39,174 nt of DNA from Secundilactobacillus paracollinoides DSM 15502 = JCM 11969 (lineage in GTDB: Bacteria; Bacillota; Bacilli; Lactobacillales; Lactobacillaceae): assembly GCF_001311135.1 (NCBI RefSeq), contig NZ_BBAG01000030.1:1-39174 (forward strand), written 5' to 3'. The notes under the pieces are model-generated. The model made no database searches. It saw only the letters and a list, made by a program, of their open reading frames with translations, and was not told the DNA's origin. Shown piece after piece: positions 17,981 to 27,204 of the stretch; position 1 is the stretch's first letter, and every line of letters begins with the position of its first letter. The position numbers were made by a program, and so were the translations under genes.

Positions 17981-18664
17981 TTGAACAAGAAAAGAACATT
18001 AGCGCAACGAATCAACGTCATGCGAGCAGCTGTGATGGGCGCCAATGATGGGATCCTATCCGTTGCCGGGATCGTTATCGGGGTTGCCGGTGCAACAACT
18101 AATTCCTTTGCCATCTTCATTTCGGGTATTTCAGGTATGTTGGCCGGTACGGTATCTATGGCGATGGGCGAATATGTGTCCGTGAACACGACAAAAGATA
18201 CGCAGCGGCGAGCAATTATGCGTCAAAAGGAAGCTTTATCTGATTCCTATAATAACGAATTTAACTTCGTGAAGCAAAAATATGTTGACGACGGCATTGC
18301 GCCGGAACTGGCTGAGCAGGCAACGAAGGAAATGATGACGAAGGATCCGCTATTGACCACGGTCCGTGAGCGGTATGGTTTCGATGTTGGGGAATTTACC
18401 AGTCCCTACGCAGCGGCCATCGCGTCCATGATCTCGTTTCCCATCGGGTCGATCCTGCCCATGCTGGCAATCACACTGCTGCCAGTCAGTGCCCGAATCT
18501 GGGGCACCGCGGTCGCCGTTGTTATCGCGCTGGCGTTGACGGGGTACAGTGCCGCAACGCTGAGCAATGCGAACCGCGGTCACGGTGTGATGCGAAACGT
18601 TATTTCCGGTGTCATCACCATGATCGTCACGTTTGCGATCGGAACGTTGATCGGTAGTCATTAA
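17981..18664 (+). CDS. VIT/CCC1-family membrane carrier
   Basis: A 227-residue member of the vacuolar iron transporter family, which moves Fe2+ or Mn2+ out of the cytosol. The first helix pair is GANDGILSVAGIVIGVAGA, then MLAGTVSMAMGEYVSVNTTKD, a charged cytosolic stretch rich in Glu/Lys (metal-binding in relatives), and three C-terminal helices. A TTG at 17981 is preferred: AGGTGG lies nine bases before it, whereas a GTG at 17972 abuts that site. A second VIT gene follows 16 bases later, so the pair forms an operon. Confidence 0.85.
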   Translation: MNKKRTLAQRINVMRAAVMGANDGILSVAGIVIGVAGATTNSFAIFISGISGMLAGTVSMAMGEYVSVNTTKDTQRRAIMRQKEALSDSYNNEFNFVKQKYVDDGIAPELAEQATKEMMTKDPLLTTVRERYGFDVGEFTSPYAAAIASMISFPIGSILPMLAITLLPVSARIWGTAVAVVIALALTGYSAATLSNANRGHGVMRNVISGVITMIVTFAIGTLIGSH

Positions 18665-18680
18665 GAAGGGGGAGATCAGG

Positions 18681-19397
18681 ATGGTGAACTCTGTCATCAA
18701 CGAACTTAAAGCAAGAAAGCCTAAAAAGTCTTCCCAAACGATGGAAGAACGTGCGAACACGCTGCGTGCTGGGGTGCTGGCTCAAACGATGGATCTTGAC
18801 CGTTGTCGGGGTACTATTCAGTGTCGCGGTTGCCACAACGAACCAGTTTACGATCTTTATTGCCGGCCTGTCAGATCTGCTGGCCTGTGCGTTTTCGATG
18901 GCTTCCGGCGAATATGCGTCAGTCAGCACCCAAAAGGATACCGAAGAGGCGGTCGTTCGCACTGAAGAACGCCTGTTGAAGACCAATTATGCTGACGAGG
19001 TCGAAGCGGTCGTTAACCACTATACGAACCTGGGTGTGTCCCGCGATACGGCGGAAAAGATCGCCAATAATTTAATGGCAAAAAAGCCGCTTGAAACGGT
19101 AGTGAGTGTTAAGTACGATTTGAAACTCAATCACTATATGAACCATGGTCAGCAGCCTTCTCATCGTTGTTCTCCGCGTCAGCTGGGGGAATCTTTCCAT
19201 TGGCAGCCATGACGTTGTCGCCGGTTGCCTACCAGTGGCCCATTACGATTATGGCCGTTTGTGCTTCAGTTGCCCTAACTGGGTTTCTGAGTGCCAAGCT
19301 GGGTGATGGGTTAACTAAAACTGCAATTATCCGGAATGTCATTGTCGGCATTCTGACCATGATCATTCACTATTCAGTGGGGATCCTGCTGAAATAA
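18681..19397 (+). CDS. VIT/CCC1-family membrane carrier (three apparent deletions)
   Basis: Paralogue of the preceding gene, starting at ATG 18681 behind GGGGGAG. The frame breaks twice near 18781-18796, where inserting a G and an A restores GVLGSNDGILTVVGVLFSV, and again near 19145, where one C restores NHYMNPWSAAFSSLFSASAG. The middle keeps FSMASGEYASVSTQKDTEE. Repaired length is about 240 residues, normal for the family. The two VIT carriers may work separately or as a heteromer; that is inference only. Confidence 0.8.
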
Positions 19398-20110
19398 CGA
19401 ACGGCATAATAAAAAGGACTGAGCGCACACTCAGTCTTTTTTGTCGCCTTTAATTCAAAGAGATGCGGTTGGCCGTAGTAGTAGCCCTGCCGATACGCCA
19501 CGTCCATGTCGTTTAACATGTGATTATCATTATCATCTTCGATACCCTCAACGATGAGGCGCAGTTTTTCCTTCTTCGCAATTTGCTGCCAGAAAGACAG
19601 GTCCTCGTGAATTTTATCGGTCATGTGTGCCCGGCGGTAGTTTTGCATCGCAAACTTCACTTCACTGGCGAGTGACAGCAAAGAACTGATGTGGTCGAAC
19701 GTGTTGATGCCAGTGCCGACGTCATCCAAGCTAAATTGAATCCCGTGGGTGGCAAAATGGCGGATCTGGCGTTTTAACTGTGCGATGGTCACGTTCTTAT
19801 CGGCGGCCTCTTCAGTGACTTCAACGATTAAATTGACAGGGAAGATGGCTTTTTGCGCCGCAATCAGTGCCGCTGACATTTCCGGGTCAATAAACTGCGT
19901 CCGGTTCAGATTAAACGACACGGATTTTATTTTTAACGATAATTCCTTTGCCGTCTGTGCCATGACTGGGACTTGATCTTCAATTGGAATCGATGCGAAA
20001 TCCTTTGGCAGCTGCCACCGGCCATCCGCGTATTTCCGAATAAGCATCTCATAGCCAATCAGCGAGTTCGTAAACGCATTTAGTTGTGGTTGGATAAAGT
20101 ACCGGTACAC
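19370..20110 (-). CDS. EAL-domain protein, putative c-di-GMP phosphodiesterase
   Basis: A 246-residue stand-alone EAL domain. Catalytic signatures are nearly complete: YEMLIRK (EAL position, here EML), SFNLNRTQF (Asn), IVEVTEEA (Glu), FSLDDVGTG (Asp-Asp), EVKFAM (Lys), IVEGIED (Glu) and RQGYYYGQP. It starts with GTG 20110, seven bases after GGAGGG. The frame runs on through a terminator hairpin into the end of the VIT gene; one missing base before about 19450 would end the protein after YGQPHLF, which fits the family better. No GGDEF cyclase is in the window. Confidence 0.8.
   Translation of the reverse strand: MYRYFIQPQLNAFTNSLIGYEMLIRKYADGRWQLPKDFASIPIEDQVPVMAQTAKELSLKIKSVSFNLNRTQFIDPEMSAALIAAQKAIFPVNLIVEVTEEAADKNVTIAQLKRQIRHFATHGIQFSLDDVGTGINTFDHISSLLSLASEVKFAMQNYRRAHMTDKIHEDLSFWQQIAKKEKLRLIVEGIEDDNDNHMLNDMDVAYRQGYYYGQPHLFELKATKKTECALSPFYYAVRYFSRIPTE
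19411..19442. terminator. Bidirectional terminator
   Basis: AAAAAGACTGAG-type stem: AAGGACTGAG pairs with CTCAGTCTTTTTT over a 6-nt loop. It lies between the VIT operon and the convergent EAL gene, inside the apparent 3' end of the EAL frame. Confidence 0.8.
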
Positions 20111-20248
20111 CTGTGGTCCCTCCAGACTCCTCGTAATATTAAGATAATTATATCATATTGATAGGACAAAAGTTTTCAAAGAGTAAGGTTTTTAGACAAA
20201 AACGATAGTATAATGTGGATAGTTATGGAATGTAATGGAGGGCAACTA

Positions 20249-21640
20249 ATGAAGGTCATTATCGTCGGCGCGACGCACGCTGGGACCATTGCGGCAACTG
20301 AAATTTTGAAAATTCACCCGGAAACGGATGTCACAATTTACGAACGGAACAATAATTTCTCGTTTCTGTCGTGCGGAATCTCCCTGTACCTTGACGGCCA
20401 GGTCAACCGGCTGGAGGATATGTTCTACTCCTCACCTGAAGAGCTGCGCGACCTTGGCGCAAAAGTGGAAGACAACCACGATGTTCTGCAGATCGATGCG
20501 GTCAACCACGAAGTTCAGGTGGCCAACATGGTCACGGGAAAGGTCTTTACGGATACATACGACAAACTGGTGATGGCGACTGGGTCCACACCAGTGGTGC
20601 CGCCAATTTTTGGCATCGATAACGCTAAGGTACTGCTTTGCAAAAATTACCAGCAGGCTCAAGAAATTTATCAAGCCTCTGAAAAATACCATCGAATCGC
20701 CATTGTTGGCGCCGGGTATTCTGGCACTGAATTTGCGGAAGCCTTAGCGAAAACGGGGCATGAAGTACAGATGTTTCAAAGCGGCGGTCAGATTCTTGAT
20801 AACTATGTGGGTAAACAGATGTCTGACAGTATCGTGGACATGCTGGCACAACACGGTGTTGAGATTTTCCTGAACCATCGTGTCACCGGGTTCAACGGCG
20901 ATAGTGAGGGTAATCTAGAACTGGAAACGGCTGGCGGAAACTACCAAGTGGATGCCGCCATTGTCACCTCAGGGTTTGTGGCGAACAGCGACCTGTTACA
21001 CGGTCAAGTGGAAGTCGAAAAACACGGTTTCTTGTTGGTCAACGGGCACATGCAAACCACCAATCCAGATATTTACGCGGCGGGCGATTGCTCGATGGTC
21101 AGGTTCAACCAACTGGTGGGCCAGCCTATACCCCGTTAGCGTCGAGTGCGGTTCGCCAAGCCGTCTTGGTCGCTCACAACATTTTCCACGAAAACTACCC
21201 ATATATGGTACTCAGGCAACGTCCGCCATCAAACTGTTCGGTTATTCGATAGCGACGACCGGTTTGACCCTGGAACACGCGTTGAAGCGTAAAATAAACG
21301 CGGCGCAGGTGGTCTATGAAGGAACGTGGCGACCGGAGTATATGCCAACAACGGATGCGCTGACGATTATGCTGATCTATAACCGGGATACGAGAAGGGT
21401 CCTGGGCGCACAAATGATCAGTAAGCACGAAATTGCGCAGTCAGCGGATGCCATTTCGATTGCCATCCAAAATAACAATACGATCGATGATTTATCATTG
21501 GTTGACATGCTGTTCCAACCAAACTTCGATAACCCGTTCAACTACTTGAACATCGTGCGCAATTGGCCGTGGATAAGGAACGAGAAGCGGGAAATGATTC
21601 GCCGAGGTTTACGGCGTTGGGGAATCAGAATGGGTTGTAG
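20249..21640 (+). CDS. nox: NADH oxidase / CoA-disulfide reductase family flavoprotein (three frameshifts)
   Basis: FAD-dependent oxidoreductase that most resembles water-forming NADH oxidase (2 NADH + O2 to 2 NAD + 2 H2O). The FAD motif is VIIVGATHAGT, the redox-active Cys42 is in FLSCGISLYLDG, the NADH motif is IAIVGAGYSGTEFAEAL, and the second FAD motif is IYAAGDCSMV. The frame breaks at about 21126, 21207 and 21561; one added base each time gives YTPLASSAVRQAVLVAHN, PYMGTQATSAIKLFG and AQLAVDKEREAGNDSPRF, ending at the TAG 21638-21640. Repaired length is about 464 residues. GGAGGGCAAC precedes ATG 20249. Its role is NAD regeneration and oxygen removal. Confidence 0.85.
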
Positions 21641-21796
21641 AGTGTAGAGTGTGGAGCAAGGCGGTTTAGGGGCGGTGTGTAACGGACTCTGGTCTAAAAG
21701 TCCGGGTCTGACTTTTAGACCAGAGTCCGTTACACGTTAGCCCCGTGCCTTGCGGAACACGTTTCGGCTATGAGGCAGAAAGCACGTCGCCACAAA
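21641..21796 (+). repeat. Family A hairpin element, copy 5
   Basis: It begins directly after the corrected nox stop. Lower arm CAAGGC / GCCTTG, inner stem TGTAACGGACTCTGGTCTA, loop CGGGTCT, tail GCGGAACACGTTTCGGC, then GCACGTCGCC as in copy 4. Confidence 0.9.
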
Positions 21797-21891
21797 CCAA
21801 AAAGACAAATGCAGGCAAAGTAGGGTTGAAAAACAGTCTCAATTAGCAGGCTTTAATAAATATGGTAAGTTGTGTTCCCATTTAAGACGAT

Positions 21892-21932
21892 AAAAATCAC
21901 CCAACTACGAGAATGTAGTGGGTGATTTTTTT
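21892..21932. terminator. Bidirectional terminator between nox and the permease
   Basis: AAAAATCACCCAACTAC pairs with GTAGTGGGTGATTTTT. It is flanked by one family A element on each side, each belonging to one of the convergent genes. Confidence 0.85.
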
Positions 21933-21971
21933 GTTTTTTGTGCGTTTAAGTTACTGAATATTTCTTGCGAC

Positions 21972-22121
21972 GTGGGGCGATTTTACATTGCCGAAACGTG
22001 TTCCAGGAGGCAAGGAGTTGCACCTAAGCGACTTCCGGTTCAAATCCAAACCCGGGATTTTAAACCGAAAGTCACTTAGGCTCCACTCCTTAACCGCCTC
22101 CTTCCACACTCTTCCACTCTC
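21972..22121 (-). repeat. Family A hairpin element, copy 6
   Basis: Begins at the permease stop codon (TAGAGAGTGG). Lower arm AAGGAGT / ACTCCTT with GGTT bulge, inner stem GCCTAAGTGACTTTCGGTTT, loop CGGGTTT, tail TGGAACACGTTTCGGC. Confidence 0.9.
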
Positions 22122-23477
22122 TAATCCGTTTTCACCTTCCCATGAAACTTCAGGAAGTAAATCAGCGTCATAATCACAAGGAAGATCACGCCGACCCAGA
22201 TTGAAATTCTTGTTTCTGGGTTGATGAACATGAAGACGAGTGTCAACAAGAGGAAGAACAAGGTGATGTAATTTGAATATGGTGAGAACGGCATCTTGAA
22301 CGGATGGTCTTTCATCTGGTCCTTGTGCTGTTTTCTAAACTCAATTTGACTGATCAAAATGACAAACCACGGAATCATCCTGGCAGGACACTTGAACTGT
22401 AGACCATGATGAAAATGTTGCTGGCACCCTTATAGAAGAGCGGAAGCACGAAGTTCAGCACGACCCCAAGGAAGATCCCAAAGGAAATGGCAATGACTGA
22501 GTAGAATGGCACACCGTGGCGGTTTAACTTCAGGAACCGTTTTGGTAACTGACCGTTGTTGGCCAGCGTGTAAGACATCCGGCTGGCACTGTAGATCCCA
22601 GAGTTAGACCCTGACAGGGCAGCGGTAATGACCACGAAGTTGATGATGGAGCCGCGGCAGTGATACCGATTTTAGCAAACGTTTCAACGAATGGGGAGCC
22701 GACATTATCCAGCTCGTTCCACGGATAGATGCTCAAGATAACAAAGATGGCACCGATGTAGAAAATTAGAATCCGGAATACCGTTGAACGGATGGCTTTA
22801 ACCAACGTTTCGCGTGGGTTTTCAGCTTCCCCAGCGGTAACCCCGATCAGTTCGATACCTTGGTAGGACGCCAACACAATGGCGAGGGCGAAGATGAAGC
22901 CCTTGAAACCGCCAGTGAAGAACCCGTGCGTCCACATATTGCTGATTCCGATTGGGTGGAAGTGGTTCCCAATACCAAAGATGATGAGGCCGAGACCGAT
23001 GATGATCATCAGAATAATGGTCACGACCTTAATGAGGGCAAACCAGAATTCAAGTTCCCCAAACATCTTAACGGAGATCAGGTTGGCGAGACACAGGAAG
23101 GTGATGGCCACCAGACCGGGGATCCAGTCGGGTAAATGCGGCCACCAGTAATCGAAGTAACCGCCAATGGCAATCATTTCACTCATCCCAACGATAACGA
23201 ATTGGAAGATGTTGCTCCAAGCGGTTAAAAAACCAGCTAATGGGTGAATATACTCCGTGGCAAATTTGGAAAAAGAACCGGTATCCGGATCAACGTAGAG
23301 CATTTCGCCCAACGCACGCATGATCATGTAGAGGAAAAGACCGGCAATGGCGTAGGCAATCAAAACTGATGGCCCAGTCCATTTAATGGTTGAAGTGGAA
23401 CCCATGAACAGCCCCACACCGATGGTCCCGCCCAGCGCAATCATTTGCATCTGACGGGCACTTAACTTACGTTTCAT
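22121..23477 (-). CDS. Amino acid permease, AAT family (two frameshifts)
   Basis: A 12-helix APC-superfamily amino acid transporter with the amino-terminal signature [20 protein letters not shown] (TM1 unwound segment) and helix 6 [20 protein letters not shown]. The frame breaks near 22650 (one base missing before [13 protein letters not shown]) and near 22380 (one G missing: [17 protein letters not shown]). Repaired length is about 453 residues. The substrate is not certain; relatives carry aromatic amino acids, GABA, lysine or D-Ala/Ser/Gly. It starts at ATG 23477. Its TAG stop opens a family A hairpin. Confidence 0.85.
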
Positions 23478-23675
23478 AATTTCTAATCCCTTTCACATAA
23501 AGTGCTAGTTAACACTGAGGTGTCGACCATGGAAAAATATAAGTGCATGACCGTGTTATAATATGATAACGATAATAGACTATACTGAGCCAAACCCCAT
23601 TTTATTAACTTAGCATGAGAATAATGCTACACGAAAAACGCGCTGAGCGCAAATTTTTAAAAAGGATGGCCGCAA

Positions 23676-24613
23676 ATGATCAAGACATTTCCACTCTGGA
23701 ACGACCTCACGTGGGTCGCTGTGAATGAGCCTGATGAGGCTGATTTAAGGGCGTTAAATCAAACTTATAAGGTAACACCGCGTTATATTTCTTACATTAA
23801 AGACCGCCGTGAGCGCGCCCGGTTCAATTACGACGCGGACCGGCAAACTGGGTTGCTGATTTTTCGCGCCATTAACCGACATGACGGCGATGACAGCATT
23901 ATTGGTGAAGAGGAGACCATCCCCGTGGCCTTTTTGTTTAAGGATAAGATGGTCATGACAGTTGTGCAAAAGGAAACGAAATACGTGGCTAATTTAATGA
24001 CTGAAATTGTTAAAATCCACCGTGAACATCAACACGAGGCACTTGTTTGACGCTTATTCTTGAATTATTATTCAGACTCAACGATGGCTACGCTGACCGA
24101 ATTGATAAATTAGATGAAATTCAGTCGAACTTGGAAAATTATCATCGGCGACCAACGAACGACCAAATTTCTCAGCTGACAAATTTAGATAAAACATTGG
24201 TCTATTTGAAAACAGCTGCGCACAATAATGTGTTAGCCATTCGCCAGATTCAGGTGATGTCGGATGCGGATGATGATCCGTTACAATTAGATAAGCATGA
24301 GACGCAACACTTAAACGATCTGTTGGTTGAAGTTGAGCAAAGTCAATCGCTAGCTGATATTGCGGCTGAGGTGGTTGAAAAACTGTCAACCAGTTACAGT
24401 AATATTTTGGATAACAGCCTGAACAACACCATGCGACTGCTGACGGTCTGGACACTAGCCCTGGCATTCCCACCCATTATTTCTGGCTTTTGGGGGATGA
24501 ACATGGGCCTGCCACTGACTAAAGTGTCTTGGGGCTGGGAATTCTCCATTGTGCTATCAGTGGTGCCGATTATTGGCCTGCTGTGGTATCTTCGAAAGCA
24601 TCATGATCTGTAG
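23676..24613 (+). CDS. corA: CorA-family magnesium/divalent-cation channel (one frameshift)
   Basis: The cytosolic N-terminal domain is followed by a long helix and two C-terminal membrane helices. The diagnostic ion-selectivity motif GMN is present in FWGMNMGLP, after LLTVWTLALAFPPIISG. The frame breaks at about 24047 (GTT-TGACG, one T missing), joining HEALV to LTLILELLFRLNDGYADRID. The repaired protein is about 312 residues, normal for CorA. AAGGATGG precedes ATG 23676. Mg2+ is the usual substrate; Co2+ or Ni2+ transport is possible. Confidence 0.88.
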
Positions 24614-24619
24614 ACTTCT

Positions 24620-25000
24620 ACGTTTAGAGATAGTTCGTTACATTCTGCAATTTGGCACGGTGCTGTGGTGTCGACATCAGTTAGCGACCGTACTTTGGTC
24701 GGTTACTGATGTGCGAGACGATGAAGATCCATTCGAGAGACACGCAGTGGAAATCGAATTAGCTTCATCGCGAGCCACTTCAGCGCCGTGCCAAATTACG
24801 CCATTCCACTGATGTTGAGCTACCTTTTTACCACTGGTTAAGCATCATAATGGCGTTAAGCCAGGCTTGCGGAGAATCCGCCCTCGACTGCTAGTAAGGC
24901 CATTGATAGCAACGCTTCCCACAATATGAGAGTTATCGCCAATGCTTGATTAGCAGATACCATGACATCACTTATCAAGACTTACCACTTATAATGACTT
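24620..25000 (-). repeat. Family B repeat, copy 2 (core inverted)
   Basis: The core runs from CAATTTGGCAC (24648-24658) to GTGCCAAATTA (24788-24798). Its flanks (CATTCTG on the left; CCATTCCACTGATGTTGAG and GGAGAATCCGCCCTCGACTGC on the right) are the reverse complement of copy 1, whereas the core is in the same orientation as copy 1. It continues through GACATCACTTAT shared with copy 3. Confidence 0.85.
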
Positions 25001-25072
25001 TTTCAATTATCGCAACGACGCGACATTCAGCACATTATTAAACCAAATCATCATAAGAGAGGAAATCACCAA

Positions 25073-25561
25073 ATGAAAATCGAACCAGTAACACCAACTG
25101 ACTTAGATCAAATTGTCGCTATCGAACGTGCGGGTTTTACGCCTGAAGAGGCGGGGACGCCAGCTGCGTTTAAAACACGAATCGCGAACTTAGCGGATAC
25201 CTTCCTCGTTGCGCGAGATGAGGCGAATACCGTGCAAGGATTCATTGTTGGCCCAGCTGCTGACAGTCCGTACGTTTTGGACGCCATGTACGAAACTTCA
25301 ACGCCAAACCCGGCAACTGGTGGCAACCAACTTGTGTTATCGCTGGCCGTGGCACCCACTGCGCAGCATCAACATCTTGGCAGTCAGCTGCTGGCTGCCC
25401 TCGAAGCTGTCGCACGCAAAGCCCAGCGTGAAACGATTTCGCTCACTTGCTTAGACCGGCTAGTCCCATTTTACGAACAAAATGGGTTTCACAATGATGG
25501 GGTGGCTGATTCAGACCACGCTGGTGAAATTTGGACTAACATGGTTAAACCGCTTCGTTAA
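25073..25561 (+). CDS. GNAT-family N-acetyltransferase
   Basis: A 162-residue single-domain acetyltransferase. The acetyl-CoA motif is LSLAVAPTAQHQHLGSQLL (about residues 89-107), followed by TCLDRLVPFYEQNGF. The TSTP...GNQLVLSLAV layout resembles arylalkylamine-type GNATs. GAGAGGAAATC precedes ATG 25073. It lies directly before the promoter of the Val T-box operon and appears monocistronic. The acceptor is unknown. Confidence 0.75.
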   Translation: MKIEPVTPTDLDQIVAIERAGFTPEEAGTPAAFKTRIANLADTFLVARDEANTVQGFIVGPAADSPYVLDAMYETSTPNPATGGNQLVLSLAVAPTAQHQHLGSQLLAALEAVARKAQRETISLTCLDRLVPFYEQNGFHNDGVADSDHAGEIWTNMVKPLR

Positions 25562-25614
25562 GCTATTTTACGAGGAAATTCTAATCTAATTTTAAAAAAG
25601 TTTCGCAAAAAGGG

Positions 25615-25643
25615 TTGACGAAAATCGGATTTAGGATTAAATT
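25615..25643 (+). promoter_or_regulatory. Promoter of the Val T-box leader
   Basis: TTGACG, a 17-nt spacer and TAAATT. The same -10 hexamer serves the Ile T-box at 33.6 kb. Confidence 0.7.
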
Positions 25644-25654
25644 AAAGCCACATT

Positions 25655-25940
25655 AACAAATGATGAGAAAAATAAATGCTATGAAGCAGAGAGTACGTTT
25701 AACCGCGACGTCAGTGAATCCCGTTAAGTGAGAAGGGACCGCCAAGTTAAACCGAAAGTAACCGCTGAGCAGTGGATGCGAAGATTGAGTGTCCATGGGT
25801 CGTACCCCTTACAGTACTAGCGTATCGCCCCGGGGCCGTACGCGAAAAGGTGACGTCTGTGAAGATGTCGCGAACAAAGGTGGTACAGCGCAGAAGCGCC
25901 CTTAGTTAGCAGAAATGCTGATTAAGGGCGCTTTTTCTCA
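25655..25940 (+). promoter_or_regulatory. T-box leader, valine specifier (GUA)
   Basis: Stem I has GCAGAGAGTA, CAGTGAATCCC and AAGTGAGAAGGGA. The specifier strand reads GAAA-GTA-A-CCGCTGAG, in exact register with the two other T-boxes of the window, with GTA at 25758-25760. The T-box AAAGGTGGTACAGCG is at 25876-25890, and the terminator GCGCCCTTA / TAAGGGCGCTTTTT ends near 25937. The alternative ATT further on does not fit this register. Confidence 0.85.
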
Positions 25941-25972
25941 TCAAAAAAATAAAAAATGGAGTGTGATCTTTT

Positions 25973-26971
25973 ATGAAATTTGCAATGATCGGTGCCGGTG
26001 CAATGGGTTTACGTTACGGAATTTTGTTACAGGAGGCTGGCAATGACGTTACCTTTATCGATACCTGGCAACCACATATTGACAAGATTCGCGAACAGGG
26101 CGGCGTTTACGTTTCCCGCGACCATGAAGATCGCCATTTGACCGAAATTAAATTAGAGACGCCTGAGACCTACGATGATGATCCTGATATGTACATCTTC
26201 TTTACGAAGCAGATGCAGTTGGCCGATTTCTTGAAGCGGTGTGCGCACTTCTTCAAACCAAACCAGTACGCGTTTACCTGCATGAATGGGATGGGGCACA
26301 TTGAAAAGTTGCAGCAGTACTTTGCTGACGACAAGATCATTGCCGGAACCGCATTGATTGCCACCGTTTTGAACGGCCCTGGCGACGTTGATTTCATGGG
26401 CAAGCGCGGTGCAGGTAAGATGAACATGGCGAACCTGACTGAAAAGCCTGATGAAATGACACACCGGTTATTTGATGAACTGGATAAAGCGCAAATGCAC
26501 CCAACGTTGACGACCAACTTCAAGGGGACACTGATGACCAAAGTTATTTTCAACTCTGTTATCAACACGCTTTGTACCTTATTTGAAATCCAAATGGGTG
26601 AGTTTGGGAACTTCGACAAAGCGTATGACCTCGGCCGTCAACTGATCGACGAAGCCTACGATATTTGCGAGCGTGCCGGCATTACGCTGGTATCGACCCG
26701 TGATGAGGAAATGGCCGCATTGGACCACAATACCCGGATCGACATGCCATTACATTACCCATCGATGTATCAGGATATGATCCATGACCGCCCAACGGAA
26801 GTTGATTACATCAACGGGTACATTGCTGAACTCGGTCGCGAGCATCATTACGAAGCGCACACCCACATTTTCTTAACCAACCTGGTTCACTTGTCTGAAT
26901 ACCACCGGGCCAACGAAAAGAAGGCGCGAGACGACGCTGCCGAGAAGACCGCTGCTGCTTTGAAAGCATAA
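25973..26971 (+). CDS. PanE-like 2-dehydropantoate reductase / 2-hydroxyacid dehydrogenase
   Basis: A 332-residue ketopantoate-reductase family protein. The nucleotide motif is MIGAGAMGLRYG (glycines at residues 7-12). The C-terminal all-helical domain has the catalytic lysine in LMTKVIFNSVINTL and the glutamate in RPTEVDYINGYI. The family reduces 2-dehydropantoate, but a lactococcal PanE is known to reduce branched-chain 2-keto acids to hydroxy acids. Control by a valine T-box fits a substrate derived from 2-ketoisovalerate in either case. No panB, panC or panD is nearby. The frame is intact. Confidence 0.8.
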   Translation: MKFAMIGAGAMGLRYGILLQEAGNDVTFIDTWQPHIDKIREQGGVYVSRDHEDRHLTEIKLETPETYDDDPDMYIFFTKQMQLADFLKRCAHFFKPNQYAFTCMNGMGHIEKLQQYFADDKIIAGTALIATVLNGPGDVDFMGKRGAGKMNMANLTEKPDEMTHRLFDELDKAQMHPTLTTNFKGTLMTKVIFNSVINTLCTLFEIQMGEFGNFDKAYDLGRQLIDEAYDICERAGITLVSTRDEEMAALDHNTRIDMPLHYPSMYQDMIHDRPTEVDYINGYIAELGREHHYEAHTHIFLTNLVHLSEYHRANEKKARDDAAEKTAAALKA

Positions 26972-27159
26972 GCTGTTAGGTCCGGGTGAATGACCGCTAT
27001 GGGATGCCGAAGCTAGGGTGTCACGATGCTGCCGCTAACTGTCTGCCATTCAGTTAGTTTCGGTGATTGCCTCCCGGTTTCGGGTGTTAGCCAGCCTTTA
27101 GCGCGTGTCCCATCCGATAAACGCGTTACCAGTTAATTGAATACCTCCTTTAGAACCAC
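26972..27159. other. Non-coding structured segment after the PanE-like gene
   Basis: About 190 GC-rich bases without a frame. They hold CTAACTG / CAGTTAG, CCCG-GTTT-CGGG and an enclosing ATGGGA / TCCCAT pair, so the segment may fold as one unit. I do not recognise a known RNA class. Confidence 0.35.
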
Positions 27160-27197
27160 AATAGGACGGCCTCGCAATCACGTGGCCGTCCTATTTG
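27160..27197. terminator. Bidirectional terminator
   Basis: The 12-bp perfect stem AATAGGACGGCC / GGCCGTCCTATT is followed by TTT, between convergent genes. Confidence 0.8.
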
Positions 27198-27204
27198 ATT
27201 TTGA

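Larger units (their letters stand above)
21821..22124. repeat. Duplicated terminator-plus-hairpin block, copy I
   Basis: This roughly 300-bp segment is repeated with about one-tenth divergence at 29076-29372. It contains the bidirectional terminator (21892-21932) and family A copy 6. Both copies sit just beyond a minus-strand transporter gene. Confidence 0.85.

Noticed and set aside
22860..23151. Two 90-residue plus-strand ORFs opposite the AAT permease
   Set aside because: Antisense shadows of a membrane protein gene with no start signals.
25790..25830. ATT as an isoleucine specifier in the T-box at 25.7 kb
   Set aside because: It lies 3' of the position that aligns with the specifiers of the other two leaders. 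GTA at 25758-25760 fits the shared register.
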